Source: Nostocales cyanobacterium Centralia_MAG_434
GTDB taxonomy: Bacteria > Cyanobacteriota > Cyanobacteriia > Cyanobacteriales > Nostocaceae
Direction of reading: 5' to 3'
DNA length: 54,341 nt
NCBI GenBank assembly: GCA_021324415.1
Contig: JAJPJF010000376.1
Location: forward strand, 1-54,341
Part shown: positions 41,473-49,788 of the stretch, piece by piece
Numbering within the stretch: position 1 is the first letter of the stretch
Layout: every line of letters starts with the position of its first letter
Translations under genes and position numbers: made by a program
The notes under the pieces: model-generated
Databases searched by the model: none
What the model was told of the DNA's origin: nothing
Seen by the model: the letters and a program-made list of their open reading frames with translations, nothing else

Positions 41473-42757
41473 AGATAAGAGCAGTACGCTTTGAGTCTTG
41501 ATGCTGCCTGAGAAAATGCAGTATGACAAGTCCAGAAATTGTGCTGGCAGCAGTTGCAATCCACAAGTAGTGGGCAATCATTGGAGATTGATCCATTGCC
41601 CAGCCGCCTAAGATAGGACCCACGAAATAGCCAATTGACCAACATTGATGGCTAATGGCCAGATAAACTCCTCGCAGTGATTCTGGTGCTAATTCTGCGA
41701 TGACGGCTGCTGAGAAGGGTCTGAAAATGTCACTTGCGATCGCGAAGACACTAAATGCTGCAATCATAAAGAGGATTGGAAATGATGGGATCAGATGAGT
41801 TGCCCAAACTAAAAAGAATCCACTTCCCCATAACAGCATCGAAATCATTAAAGCTTGAATATTCAACAATGAAGTCAATATATGCACCAACGGTAATTGC
41901 AACACTGCACCAATGCCGATGTAAGACCAAGTGAACAAATTTGCAACACTAATGAGTGAAGATTCCCCAGTTGGAGTTGTTTGTGAGACGCTGGCTGTAA
42001 TGAAGTTTGTCAAGTACAGAGGTAACGTACTGTGAATCAAGGCAATATAAGTCGTAAAGAGAACACTGATCAAGACAAACAATTGCAGCGCTCGATCCTT
42101 GAATGCCAAACCAAATCCTTGTAGCGTGTCAGAATGTTCAAGGGCATTTTGTCGAGTCTCCGTGACAACAAATTGAATTAATATCAAAAACACCAAAAGC
42201 ACGAACCCACTGATTAGAAACAGCGTTTGAGCCTGCGCGACCAGAGAAAGTAATATTCCTCCACCTAAAACCCCCAACCCACTGCCAAGACTATTTGCCA
42301 ATCCTAAAACAGCAAATGCTTGTTGGCGTTTTTCTTGTGGTGTGATATCAATCACCGAAGCATCTGCTGCTGTCCAATAACATCCTGCACCCAATCCCAT
42401 GATTAAATTTGCAACAATCAGCATGGGCAAATTGGGCAGTAATCCTAACAAGATTGCAGCAAAAGCCGATAGTCCAGCCGAAAATAACAGCGTTTGCTTA
42501 CGACCATACTTTGGCGCGTCTGTGAGGTAGCCTCCCAAAACATGCCCTATAACCCCAGCCAATGCTCCAATACTTATTCCTAAACCGACGACCGTTGCTG
42601 AAAAGCCTAATTGATTCACAAAAATCAGCGGCAGAAAGAAGTGAATCGTTCCATGTCCCGCTTGATAGAGCAATCGAGCGATCGCCTGTGCCCAGACTTG
42701 ATAACTTGATGACTGGAGCAAAAAGGGTCGAGTATTGATCTGACTTTGATTTTCCAC
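41471..42757 (-). CDS. Major facilitator superfamily transporter
   Basis: A 428-residue protein with 12 predicted helices, opening with LFLPLIF-type helix 1 and the MFS motif GGYLTDAPKYGRKQTLL between helices 2 and 3. Its substrate is not identifiable. GTG at 42757 is the start. It follows cbiO on the same strand with a gap of only 37 bases and so may be the last gene of the cbi operon, but it could also have its own promoter. Confidence 0.85.
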   Translation of the reverse strand: MENQSQINTRPFLLQSSSYQVWAQAIARLLYQAGHGTIHFFLPLIFVNQLGFSATVVGLGISIGALAGVIGHVLGGYLTDAPKYGRKQTLLFSAGLSAFAAILLGLLPNLPMLIVANLIMGLGAGCYWTAADASVIDITPQEKRQQAFAVLGLANSLGSGLGVLGGGILLSLVAQAQTLFLISGFVLLVFLILIQFVVTETRQNALEHSDTLQGFGLAFKDRALQLFVLISVLFTTYIALIHSTLPLYLTNFITASVSQTTPTGESSLISVANLFTWSYIGIGAVLQLPLVHILTSLLNIQALMISMLLWGSGFFLVWATHLIPSFPILFMIAAFSVFAIASDIFRPFSAAVIAELAPESLRGVYLAISHQCWSIGYFVGPILGGWAMDQSPMIAHYLWIATAASTISGLVILHFLRQHQDSKRTALI

Positions 42758-42794
42758 GTGTAGTCTCTACTACAAAACTTGCATTCACCCTGCT

Positions 42795-43652
42795 TTAAAA
42801 ATAGCGGAATAAGTTTAATATCCGCTGCCGTACCCGTTCTAAAACTGCTCCCTCTTCAGCAGATCCTTCCGTAAACAACATCTCATATATTAGCGGCACT
42901 CCTAGCTGTAGCTCTTCAAGTAAGTCACGTTGGGTAAACACATCCTGCGGTTTTCCCTCCAACATGAGTTGTCCTTGATCCATCACAAAGATCCAATCTG
43001 CCCAGCGATAGACTAAATCAAGGTCGTGGGTTGCCATGAGTATTGTTGTTCCGGCTGCATGAATCTTTTTCAGCGTTGCCATGAGGTTACGAGTGTGTAA
43101 CCGATCTAGATATGCTGTTGGTTCATCTAGCAATAGTAATTCAGGTTGTAACACCATCACATCAGCTATGGAAACTCGCTTTTTTTGACCCAAACTGAGA
43201 TGATGTACAGGTCGAGTGGCTAACTCCGTTAGACCAAACTCTACTAAGGCTTGCTCAACGCGCTGTTTAATTTCTGCTTCTGGTAACCTCAAATTGCATA
43301 AGCCATAAGAAATGTCTTCCTCCACAGTAGAAGCTACCAATTGCTGCTCTGGATCTTGAAAGATTAGCCCGACTTTTTGGCGTAATTTTGTGAGAAAGCT
43401 ATGATCGTATTGCAGTGCCTTTCCTTGCAATCGAATAGTTCCTTTGTGGGGTTTATATAAACCATTAGCCAACAAAAACAGTGTGGTTTTCCCACAACCA
43501 TTTTGACCAATTAATGCACATCTTTTATGAGATGGAATTCTTAAAGTTAATCCATTAAGAGCTGATTGTTGCGCACCTGAATATTTATAGTGTACCTGCT
43601 CAAATTCAAGTAAATATTGCTGCATTTGGCTACTTTTCCCATGTATCTGCAC
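42795..43652 (-). CDS. cbiO: Energy-coupling factor ATPase (cobalt transport)
   Basis: The ATP-binding subunit of the cobalt ECF/ABC transporter. 285 residues with Walker A LIGQNGCGKTTLF, Q-loop FQDPEQQL, signature LSLGQKKRVSIA and Walker B LLLLDEPTAYLD, then H-loop ATHDLD. GTG at 43652 overlaps the cbiQ stop in a TAGTG arrangement; ATG at 43625 (MQQYLLEFEQVHY) is the alternative and agrees with other family N-termini. Confidence 0.92.
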   Translation of the reverse strand: MQIHGKSSQMQQYLLEFEQVHYKYSGAQQSALNGLTLRIPSHKRCALIGQNGCGKTTLFLLANGLYKPHKGTIRLQGKALQYDHSFLTKLRQKVGLIFQDPEQQLVASTVEEDISYGLCNLRLPEAEIKQRVEQALVEFGLTELATRPVHHLSLGQKKRVSIADVMVLQPELLLLDEPTAYLDRLHTRNLMATLKKIHAAGTTILMATHDLDLVYRWADWIFVMDQGQLMLEGKPQDVFTQRDLLEELQLGVPLIYEMLFTEGSAEEGAVLERVRQRILNLFRYF

Positions 43653-44452
43653 TATATACCAATATCAGTTATAAGCTCTAATCCAATTAACACCACACAA
43701 CCGAGAATAGCTTCTATCGCATAGCGCCTAGATTGTTGATAGCGATGGGGATGCCAAAACCGCAATTCTCCATTGAACCCTCTTGCCGCTAGACTTAAGG
43801 AGACTTGACGATAATTTTCTAAGGTTCGCTTAAATAATTGTCCAATCAGCAGTGCTAAACTTTTCATCCCAAGAGTAAAAGTACGGTAGCCACCACGAGA
43901 TTGTTGAGCAGTCCACAACTCAGCAGATGTATTTAGTAGCACGAAAATGAAGCGATACATCAATAATAAAAGCTCAGTTAAAAGCACTGGAAAACCAATG
44001 CGATTGAGAATTCGTAAAATTTCAGTGAAAGGAATAGTTAGCATCACAAAATATAAGCAAGAAACAGAGGCGATCACACGTGTCAAAATCGTCAATCCCT
44101 GCTCCAAACCTTTATGACTAATATATATATAGTAAGAGCCAAAAGTTAACCCACCAATTGAATCTCTTGACACCAAATGCAAGTGTGAAGTATCCACGCC
44201 ATTGAGAGCTAAAGCTGGTAAACTGGTCAACCAAAATAAAGTTGCTACATAGACTAGTTTTATATAAGTTTTCGGCGGAATCCCCGCATAGATAACCGTC
44301 CAAATACTCATCCAAACTGCAATTAAAACTTGAACAAACGGATGGGCAAAAGCAGCAATAATCAACAAGGTACTGGCAAATATTAATTTTTGTTCCGGCG
44401 GTAACCAGCGCAAGCGATTCGTGTAAGCGAGGGTATCAATCAGAATTCTCAT
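43652..44452 (-). CDS. cbiQ: Cobalt transporter transmembrane subunit
   Basis: The 266-residue energising membrane subunit (EcfT/CbiQ type), about five to six helices, with the coupling motif SLAARGFNG near the C-terminus that docks to the ATPase. It overlaps cbiN by 17 bases and cbiO by one base, showing tight operon structure. Confidence 0.92.
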   Translation of the reverse strand: MRILIDTLAYTNRLRWLPPEQKLIFASTLLIIAAFAHPFVQVLIAVWMSIWTVIYAGIPPKTYIKLVYVATLFWLTSLPALALNGVDTSHLHLVSRDSIGGLTFGSYYIYISHKGLEQGLTILTRVIASVSCLYFVMLTIPFTEILRILNRIGFPVLLTELLLLMYRFIFVLLNTSAELWTAQQSRGGYRTFTLGMKSLALLIGQLFKRTLENYRQVSLSLAARGFNGELRFWHPHRYQQSRRYAIEAILGCVVLIGLELITDIGI

Positions 44453-44744
44453 TATATTTCTTTCTCTCTTCAGTGCGCCCCTTATACAATCCGATCACAT
44501 AGCCAATAACACCAGCCCCCGTCGCTGCTTGCACACTAAATAATAAACTTTCAACTTCTCCACTAGGCAACTCAATTAATGAATTAAACCAAGGTTTATA
44601 TCCAGGCTGTAACTCTTGGATTTTCGACTTTGCTTGATCATCAGAACCACTAAACTTCGCACCCTTAATAAACACCACCGGTGCAACCGCCAATACTACC
44701 ACCGCCAACAGCAACAACCAGTTATTTAATTTTGAATTACTCAT
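44436..44744 (-). CDS. cbiN: Cobalt transport accessory subunit
   Basis: A 102-residue protein with two helices (LLLLAVVVLAVAPVVFI and GAGVIGYVIGLYKG) separated by a lumenal/periplasmic loop with FSGSDDQAKSKIQELQPGYK, characteristic of CbiN. It works with CbiM in loading Co2+. Confidence 0.92.
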   Translation of the reverse strand: MSNSKLNNWLLLLAVVVLAVAPVVFIKGAKFSGSDDQAKSKIQELQPGYKPWFNSLIELPSGEVESLLFSVQAATGAGVIGYVIGLYKGRTEERKKYNENSD

Positions 44745-44779
44745 TAGTCAATTGTCCTTTGTTGAAACTTTTCCTTCCC

Positions 44780-44916
44780 CATATCCTCCATATCCTCCAT
44801 ATCCTCCATATCCTCCTTGTCCTCCTTGTCCTCCTTGTCCCCCTTATCCTCCTTGTCCTCCTTGTCCCCCTTGTCCCCCTTGTCCTCCTTGTCCCCCTTG
44901 TCCCCCTTGTCCTCTT
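44780..44916 (-). repeat. 9-bp array between cbiM and cbiN
   Basis: About 15 units. The first four on the plus strand are ATATCCTCC, the rest TTGTCCTCC or TTGTCCCCC. On the minus (coding) strand it reads GGAGGACAAG, so the cbiM-cbiN transcript would carry tandem AGGAGG cores directly before cbiN. Confidence 0.85.
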
Positions 44917-44932
44917 TCCCTACTCCCCACTC

Positions 44933-45778
44933 CTAACTCCTAACTCTAACTCCCTCTTCCCCACTCCCCTGTTTCATCAAATTCAACATCTCTAGCTCCT
45001 GACGACCATAATTAGACAGCCAGTTCCACACAAGCACTGTTAAAAATCCTTCACTGATTGCTAAAGGAACCTGGGTGATGGCAAAAATTCCTGCGAATTT
45101 AACAAAGGAAGCCATAAACCCGCCTGTTGCTGCAGGAAATGCCAAAGCCAGTTGGACCGAAGTGACAACATAAGTCGTTAAATCTGCTAGGGCTGATGCT
45201 AAAAATATTGCTAACCTTTGCTGACCACTGTGCATAACTAAGCGATATATCCAAAAAGCAACAAATGGTCCAACAATTGCCATTGAAAAAGCATTAGCTC
45301 CTAAAGTGGTCAACCCACCGTGAGCTAATAACAATGCTTGAAACAGCAACACAAGACTACCCAGCACTGACATTGCTAACGGTCCAAATAGTACCGCCCC
45401 TAATCCGGTTCCTGTGGGGTGAGAACAGCTACCGGTGACTGAAGGTATTTTCAATGCTGACAGTACAAAAGTAAAAGCTCCTGATAATGCTAGGAGTAAT
45501 TTGAGTTCAGGAGTTGATTTCGTAATATGTGTGAGCGATCGCAACCCTAACGCAAAAAATGGTAACGCCACTACCCACCAAAAAATTGCCCAACCAGGTG
45601 GTAAATAGCCTTCCATAATGTGCATCGCATAAGCTGGTGTCGATGCGCCAACAATTAGATAAAGGCTCAAAACTGCCATCATGGTTAAACTCACTAACCG
45701 TGATGTCTTATTTGACTTGAAAAAAACTCTTGACAAGTTCTGCACCTTAATAAACGTATTGTTAGGAATTATTATCAA
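44933..45778 (-). CDS. cbiM: Cobalt transport substrate-capture protein
   Basis: The metal-binding membrane subunit. The signature [12 protein letters not shown] follows a signal peptide ending in PAYA; cleavage there leaves the His that binds Co2+ near the new N-terminus. MHIMEG favours CbiM over NikM. The C-terminal residues EGVRVRS come from a GTTAGGA-type heptamer repeat. The frame begins with TTG at 45778; ATG at 45682 would start just before the signal peptide and is also plausible. Confidence 0.88.
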   Translation of the reverse strand: MIIIPNNTFIKVQNLSRVFFKSNKTSRLVSLTMMAVLSLYLIVGASTPAYAMHIMEGYLPPGWAIFWWVVALPFFALGLRSLTHITKSTPELKLLLALSGAFTFVLSALKIPSVTGSCSHPTGTGLGAVLFGPLAMSVLGSLVLLFQALLLAHGGLTTLGANAFSMAIVGPFVAFWIYRLVMHSGQQRLAIFLASALADLTTYVVTSVQLALAFPAATGGFMASFVKFAGIFAITQVPLAISEGFLTVLVWNWLSNYGRQELEMLNLMKQGSGEEGVRVRS

Positions 45779-45834
45779 TCACAAAGACCTTAACTAAGGA
45801 GATGTTAACAGAAACTTTTAAGTTCCTTATATTC

Positions 45835-45880
45835 CCCTTGTCTTCCTTGTCCTCCTTGTCTCCCTTGTCCTCCTTGTCCA
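45835..45880 (-). repeat. 9-bp array upstream of cbiM
   Basis: Five units reading GACAAGGAGG on the minus strand, in the gap between the transglycosylase stop and the cbiM start. It is followed by a cruciform repeat. Confidence 0.8.
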
Positions 45881-45881
45881 C

Positions 45882-45922
45882 GCCAGTCGCCTCAAGTCGG
45901 GAAACCCGCCCACGGCGCTGGC
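45882..45922. repeat. GC-rich cruciform repeat
   Basis: GCCAG-T-CGCC pairs with GGCG-CTGGC, and a GGGAAACCC hairpin lies inside. It is strikingly GC-rich against the AT-rich background and looks like a dispersed palindrome. It could fold in the transcript between slt and cbiM. Confidence 0.65.
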
Positions 45923-45950
45923 TCCCCTTATCCCCTCCACTCCTCACTCC

Positions 45951-48140
45951 TCACAAACTCGGTAATTGCGGATGCTGAGTTGAGTATCGTGCTTCTAACT
46001 GATAAGTCTCAGGGTTGTAAAGTCGCAGATAATTCCAGTAGTTACCAAAAACTTGGCGCACGTAATTTTTAGTTTCATCAAAGGGAATGGCTTCAACAAA
46101 TGCATCTGGATCTTCTGTAGGTAGAGTTTGCAGCCACTTAGCAACGTTACCAGGACCAGCATTGTAACTCGCGATCGCCAACAGAGAGTTATTACCGTAT
46201 TGGTCATGGGTGTGATCCAAGTACAAAGTCCCTATCATGATGTTGTCATTGGGATCTTCCAGATTAATGGTTTTGCTATCCAAATTAGCTTGTGTAGCCA
46301 TCAATTTAGCTGTACTTGGCAACACCTGCATTAACCCAACAGCACCAGCAGCAGAGTGAACTTTAGGTTCAAATCTTGACTCCTGACGCATAAGAGATGT
46401 TACCAACAGGGGATTCAACTGATTTTGTTTGGACCACTTTTCAATCAAGTTAAGATAGGGAAATGGATAACGAGCTTGCCAGTAAATGATCTGTTTGCTC
46501 AGAGCTTCGTACTGAGCTTTTTCGTCTGGTTTTTCTCTGTCTTGCAGTTTAGAAATTTTGTCAATTCCAATTAAGTTGTCCCCTTTTGCCAGCCGCATCA
46601 ACCCCTCAGTGAATTGCTCGTTAACAGTGGGTTGCATTTTGTGCTGAAATTCAGTCTGCCATTGCAACCAAGCATCGTGATCTTGACCCAGCAGATACAA
46701 CTCCTTAAAAGTTTCAGAACCTGCAGGTGGGATTGGGCGCTGAAGTTGGACAACTTCTGAGTTCATCTGACGTATGGTATTGAAGTTACCAACATTCAGT
46801 CCTAGGATTGCCGCTGAACGCCATGCGTAGTAAGAGTAAGGAAACTGGCTAAGCACGTACTCATAAACCTTTCTGGCATCTTCTTGTTTCCCGAGCTTAG
46901 TTGCCCATTTGCCAGCCCAAAAGCCTGCTCTCGGAGCCAAAATGCTGTCAGGATTGTTGGTCATGATGGGTTGTGCCCATTGCCATGCGGCTTTATAATC
47001 CTTGGCTTTTGCTTTTTGTTGTGCAGCTTTCCAACGATACTCTGCTGCTTCAGGAGAATTTTTGTACTTGCTGATCAATAGCTGTAGGAGTTCAGTCGCT
47101 GACTTTTGATCTTTTTGAGCTTCCAAGATTTTAACTTTTGCTAAAAGCGCTGCACTTGCTTGGTCTGGAAACTTATTTATGACTTGATTCAGATATGGTA
47201 CAGCATCGAGTGGTTTTACCATTTCTGCCAAATGCAGTAGCCCATTACCAGTTTCTTCGGCATCTGGAAATACGCTCACCAATTGTTTATAAGCTGCGAT
47301 CGCACTATCTCGTTTGCCAGTAACCTGCAATCCTCTTGCAATCCGGTAGAGGTTACGAGGCGTTGGTCTTGCTTTGGCATAAGCAGTTGCCGCTTTAGTA
47401 AAATTATTGTTTTCCCAGTAGCCTGTAGCAATGATTTCCCAGTCATCGGGTTTCAGGGTTGGGTCTTTCAATAACTGATCCAGAACAGGTACAACTGCCG
47501 ATTGATCGAAGGCATATTTTGCCAAAATTAACTGCAATCGCGGTTGAGTGGGATTGGAACTCAACTTTTGACGAATCACTTCCCAGGTAAGAGGATGAGA
47601 AGGAAATTGGGAGATCAGTTTCTGTTGATCCTCTGGTTGCCCAATCAAATACAGAGCCTTGGCTGCAGCTGGCTCTTTAGGATAAAGTTGGAGTACCTGG
47701 TGTCTAAGATCAGAGGCTTTGCCTTCTTCTCCTATAATTTCATGAGCTTGCGCCTGTTTTAGTAAAATGTAGGGTGCAAGAAGGGAATACTCTTTTTCTA
47801 GTCCATCAAGAAAACGTAATGCATCTTTGCCTTGCTTTTGTTCAATTAAATCACTAGCTAGCAGATAACGGGCACGATTTTGATCCAAAGATTGCGAACT
47901 GTTAGCTAGCGCTTCTAGTTTTGCCGCTCGTTGTTGTGGGGATTGTAGCACCAGTGGCAGCACAGCTGATTTGGCATTGTTTGCCTCAGAAAACTGCTCA
48001 GACTGATTGTTGAACTGTTGGAGCCATCGTCCGATGGTTGTGCCAATCTGAGGAGCTGACACCATTGCCCCAACCAGAAAGGCCGATAGTCCTGCACCGG
48101 CAATCAGAGAAATATGCTTTTTCTGTAGCTTCTTCAGCAT
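45951..48140 (-). CDS. slt: Soluble lytic murein transglycosylase
   Basis: A 729-residue protein with an N-terminal membrane anchor or signal (ISLIAGAGLSAFLVGAMVSA). A long superhelical TPR-like domain (about 60-540) precedes a C-terminal SLT catalytic domain: the catalytic Glu in SLMRQESRFEPK, then SAAGAVGLMQVLPSTAK, and SYNAGPGNVAKW. It cleaves peptidoglycan glycan strands with formation of 1,6-anhydro ends, in wall turnover or assembly of wall-spanning machines. All active-site motifs are intact. Confidence 0.93.
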   Translation of the reverse strand: MLKKLQKKHISLIAGAGLSAFLVGAMVSAPQIGTTIGRWLQQFNNQSEQFSEANNAKSAVLPLVLQSPQQRAAKLEALANSSQSLDQNRARYLLASDLIEQKQGKDALRFLDGLEKEYSLLAPYILLKQAQAHEIIGEEGKASDLRHQVLQLYPKEPAAAKALYLIGQPEDQQKLISQFPSHPLTWEVIRQKLSSNPTQPRLQLILAKYAFDQSAVVPVLDQLLKDPTLKPDDWEIIATGYWENNNFTKAATAYAKARPTPRNLYRIARGLQVTGKRDSAIAAYKQLVSVFPDAEETGNGLLHLAEMVKPLDAVPYLNQVINKFPDQASAALLAKVKILEAQKDQKSATELLQLLISKYKNSPEAAEYRWKAAQQKAKAKDYKAAWQWAQPIMTNNPDSILAPRAGFWAGKWATKLGKQEDARKVYEYVLSQFPYSYYAWRSAAILGLNVGNFNTIRQMNSEVVQLQRPIPPAGSETFKELYLLGQDHDAWLQWQTEFQHKMQPTVNEQFTEGLMRLAKGDNLIGIDKISKLQDREKPDEKAQYEALSKQIIYWQARYPFPYLNLIEKWSKQNQLNPLLVTSLMRQESRFEPKVHSAAGAVGLMQVLPSTAKLMATQANLDSKTINLEDPNDNIMIGTLYLDHTHDQYGNNSLLAIASYNAGPGNVAKWLQTLPTEDPDAFVEAIPFDETKNYVRQVFGNYWNYLRLYNPETYQLEARYSTQHPQLPSL

Positions 48141-48276
48141 GGATACCCGCTGAGAATTTTACGTGAATTTCTTGCCACTCTAGCATCACTTGCCAACAGG
48201 ATGACTCGTTTTGCCAAATTTTTCGTTTTTATTGTGTTGATTGTTATCCCTTATACTAAGTTTTCTGATAAACTCT

Positions 48277-49536
48277 TCAACGCTGGGCTAATTTGGGAGT
48301 TCGCCCTAAAAGCCCAATCATCAATTTAAGAGCCAATACTTTGACCATGGGCACTCGTTGCAAAATTCCTAACCCAAGGCGACGAACTATCACCACTGGT
48401 AAGAAATTATTCGAAAACATTCGGTCTAGCAGATCTGTAAAACCTAAAATTGTCAAATTTTCCCGCTGACGCCAGCGTTCATAGCGCTTAAGCGTTTTGA
48501 GATCGCCAAGATCTTCACCACGAGAGTGCGCTTCTTGTATCACCTGTGCTAAAGCCGCTGCATCTCGAATTCCCAAATTTAAACCTTGTCCGCCGACAGG
48601 ATGGCAATTGTGTGCGGCATCACCAACTAAAGCTAGTCTGTGAAGAGCATAGCGATCGCTTTGCATCAGTTGTACTTGGAAAATAAAGCGCTCACCCAAT
48701 AATTCCAACTTGCCCATTTGATTGCCATAACGCCGGGTTAATTCTTCTAAAAACTGCTCATCATCCAAGTTACACAAAGCTTTTGCTTCTTCATGGGGGG
48801 CAGTCCAGACAATCCGGCAGCGGTTTCTGGGTAGGGGTAAAATGGCGAATGGACCACTAGACCAAAATCTTTCGTATGCTGTATCGTTGTGGGGTTTTTC
48901 CGGTTTGACAAATGCCACAATACATGACTGCCAATATTTCCAGCCATGAGTTTTGATTCCAGCAGCTTGACGAATACGCGATCGTGCTCCATCTGCAGCT
49001 ACCACTAAGGAACTGCGAACTGTCCGTACTTCTCCAGCCACTTTAATATCTATCGATACCATGTCCTGCTGGTATTGTATGTCTGCCACTTCCGCTGGAC
49101 ATAAGTATGTAACATTCGAGCATTCTTGGACAAATTTCTGTAGAGGTTCTAATAGTGCTTGGTGCTCTGCTACATAGCCCAAATCTTGGGTGCCTAAATC
49201 GGTTGTTTGAAATTCAACAACATCAGGATAGTCAGCATCAGAGAGCCGAACACGGCGATAAGTAGCGATGTGGGGTAATATTTCATCCCAAATCCCTATT
49301 CCCTGATAAATCAGTGCCGAAAGCATATGCACTGCGTAGGCTTGACCCTTTGCCACTGCAGCAGATTGCTCTTTCGCTTCAACCAGTAGCACCCTCAAGT
49401 CAGAATCTTTTAAAGCAGATGCTAGGGTTAAACCAATAATTCCGCCGCCCACAATGACCAGATCATAGTCATATTTTTGCCTGTGTGCGGTTGTGTGAGG
49501 TGGGTTTAGAGTTTGAGACAACTGTAATCGCGCCAT
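48277..49536 (-). CDS. UbiH/COQ6-type FAD monooxygenase
   Basis: A 419-residue flavoprotein hydroxylase with GGGIIGLTLASALK (dinucleotide fold), ADGARSRIRQA, and GDAAHNCHPVGGQGLNLGIRDA (second FAD motif). This group hydroxylates quinone or aromatic substrates. In cyanobacteria, which lack ubiquinone, a plastoquinone, tocopherol or other quinone-related substrate is inferred but unproven. ATG at 49536. Confidence 0.88.
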   Translation of the reverse strand: MARLQLSQTLNPPHTTAHRQKYDYDLVIVGGGIIGLTLASALKDSDLRVLLVEAKEQSAAVAKGQAYAVHMLSALIYQGIGIWDEILPHIATYRRVRLSDADYPDVVEFQTTDLGTQDLGYVAEHQALLEPLQKFVQECSNVTYLCPAEVADIQYQQDMVSIDIKVAGEVRTVRSSLVVAADGARSRIRQAAGIKTHGWKYWQSCIVAFVKPEKPHNDTAYERFWSSGPFAILPLPRNRCRIVWTAPHEEAKALCNLDDEQFLEELTRRYGNQMGKLELLGERFIFQVQLMQSDRYALHRLALVGDAAHNCHPVGGQGLNLGIRDAAALAQVIQEAHSRGEDLGDLKTLKRYERWRQRENLTILGFTDLLDRMFSNNFLPVVIVRRLGLGILQRVPMVKVLALKLMIGLLGRTPKLAQR

Positions 49537-49788
49537 TGTTAAGATAAGTTACAGCTTCTTAATTATGATTCTTACACGATTTGACGATGGAGCGCAAATC
49601 GAGAGAGGAATTTTTTCCCAAGGTTTGATGACGCCAGATGGTTTGACAATGCGTCAGTGTAGTAACAACCTGGATACATTATATTATCTAGTCATCTAAG
49701 TAATTCAAAATAAATACCGTATATTTTCTGACGTTAACGATAATTGTGATTGCTTACCCTAGATCTAGAATTTGCACTCACAGTCAAG

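Noticed and set aside
44681-44995. Two overlapping frames through the array between cbiM and cbiN
   Set aside because: Low-complexity translation of the repeat on the strand opposite to the operon; not a gene.
45762-45947. DKED-rich frame upstream of cbiM
   Set aside because: The DKED pattern is the translated 9-bp repeat; no start support.
45779-45950. Possible cobalamin riboswitch upstream of cbiM
   Set aside because: No B12-box-like sequence or multi-stem fold seen; the gap is filled by a repeat array and a cruciform.
49565-49699. 44-codon frame upstream of the first GTPase
   Set aside because: It has an ATG and reads MILTRFDDGAQIERGIF, but there is no ribosome site, no recognisable family, and it is short enough to be chance. 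A small protein cannot be excluded.
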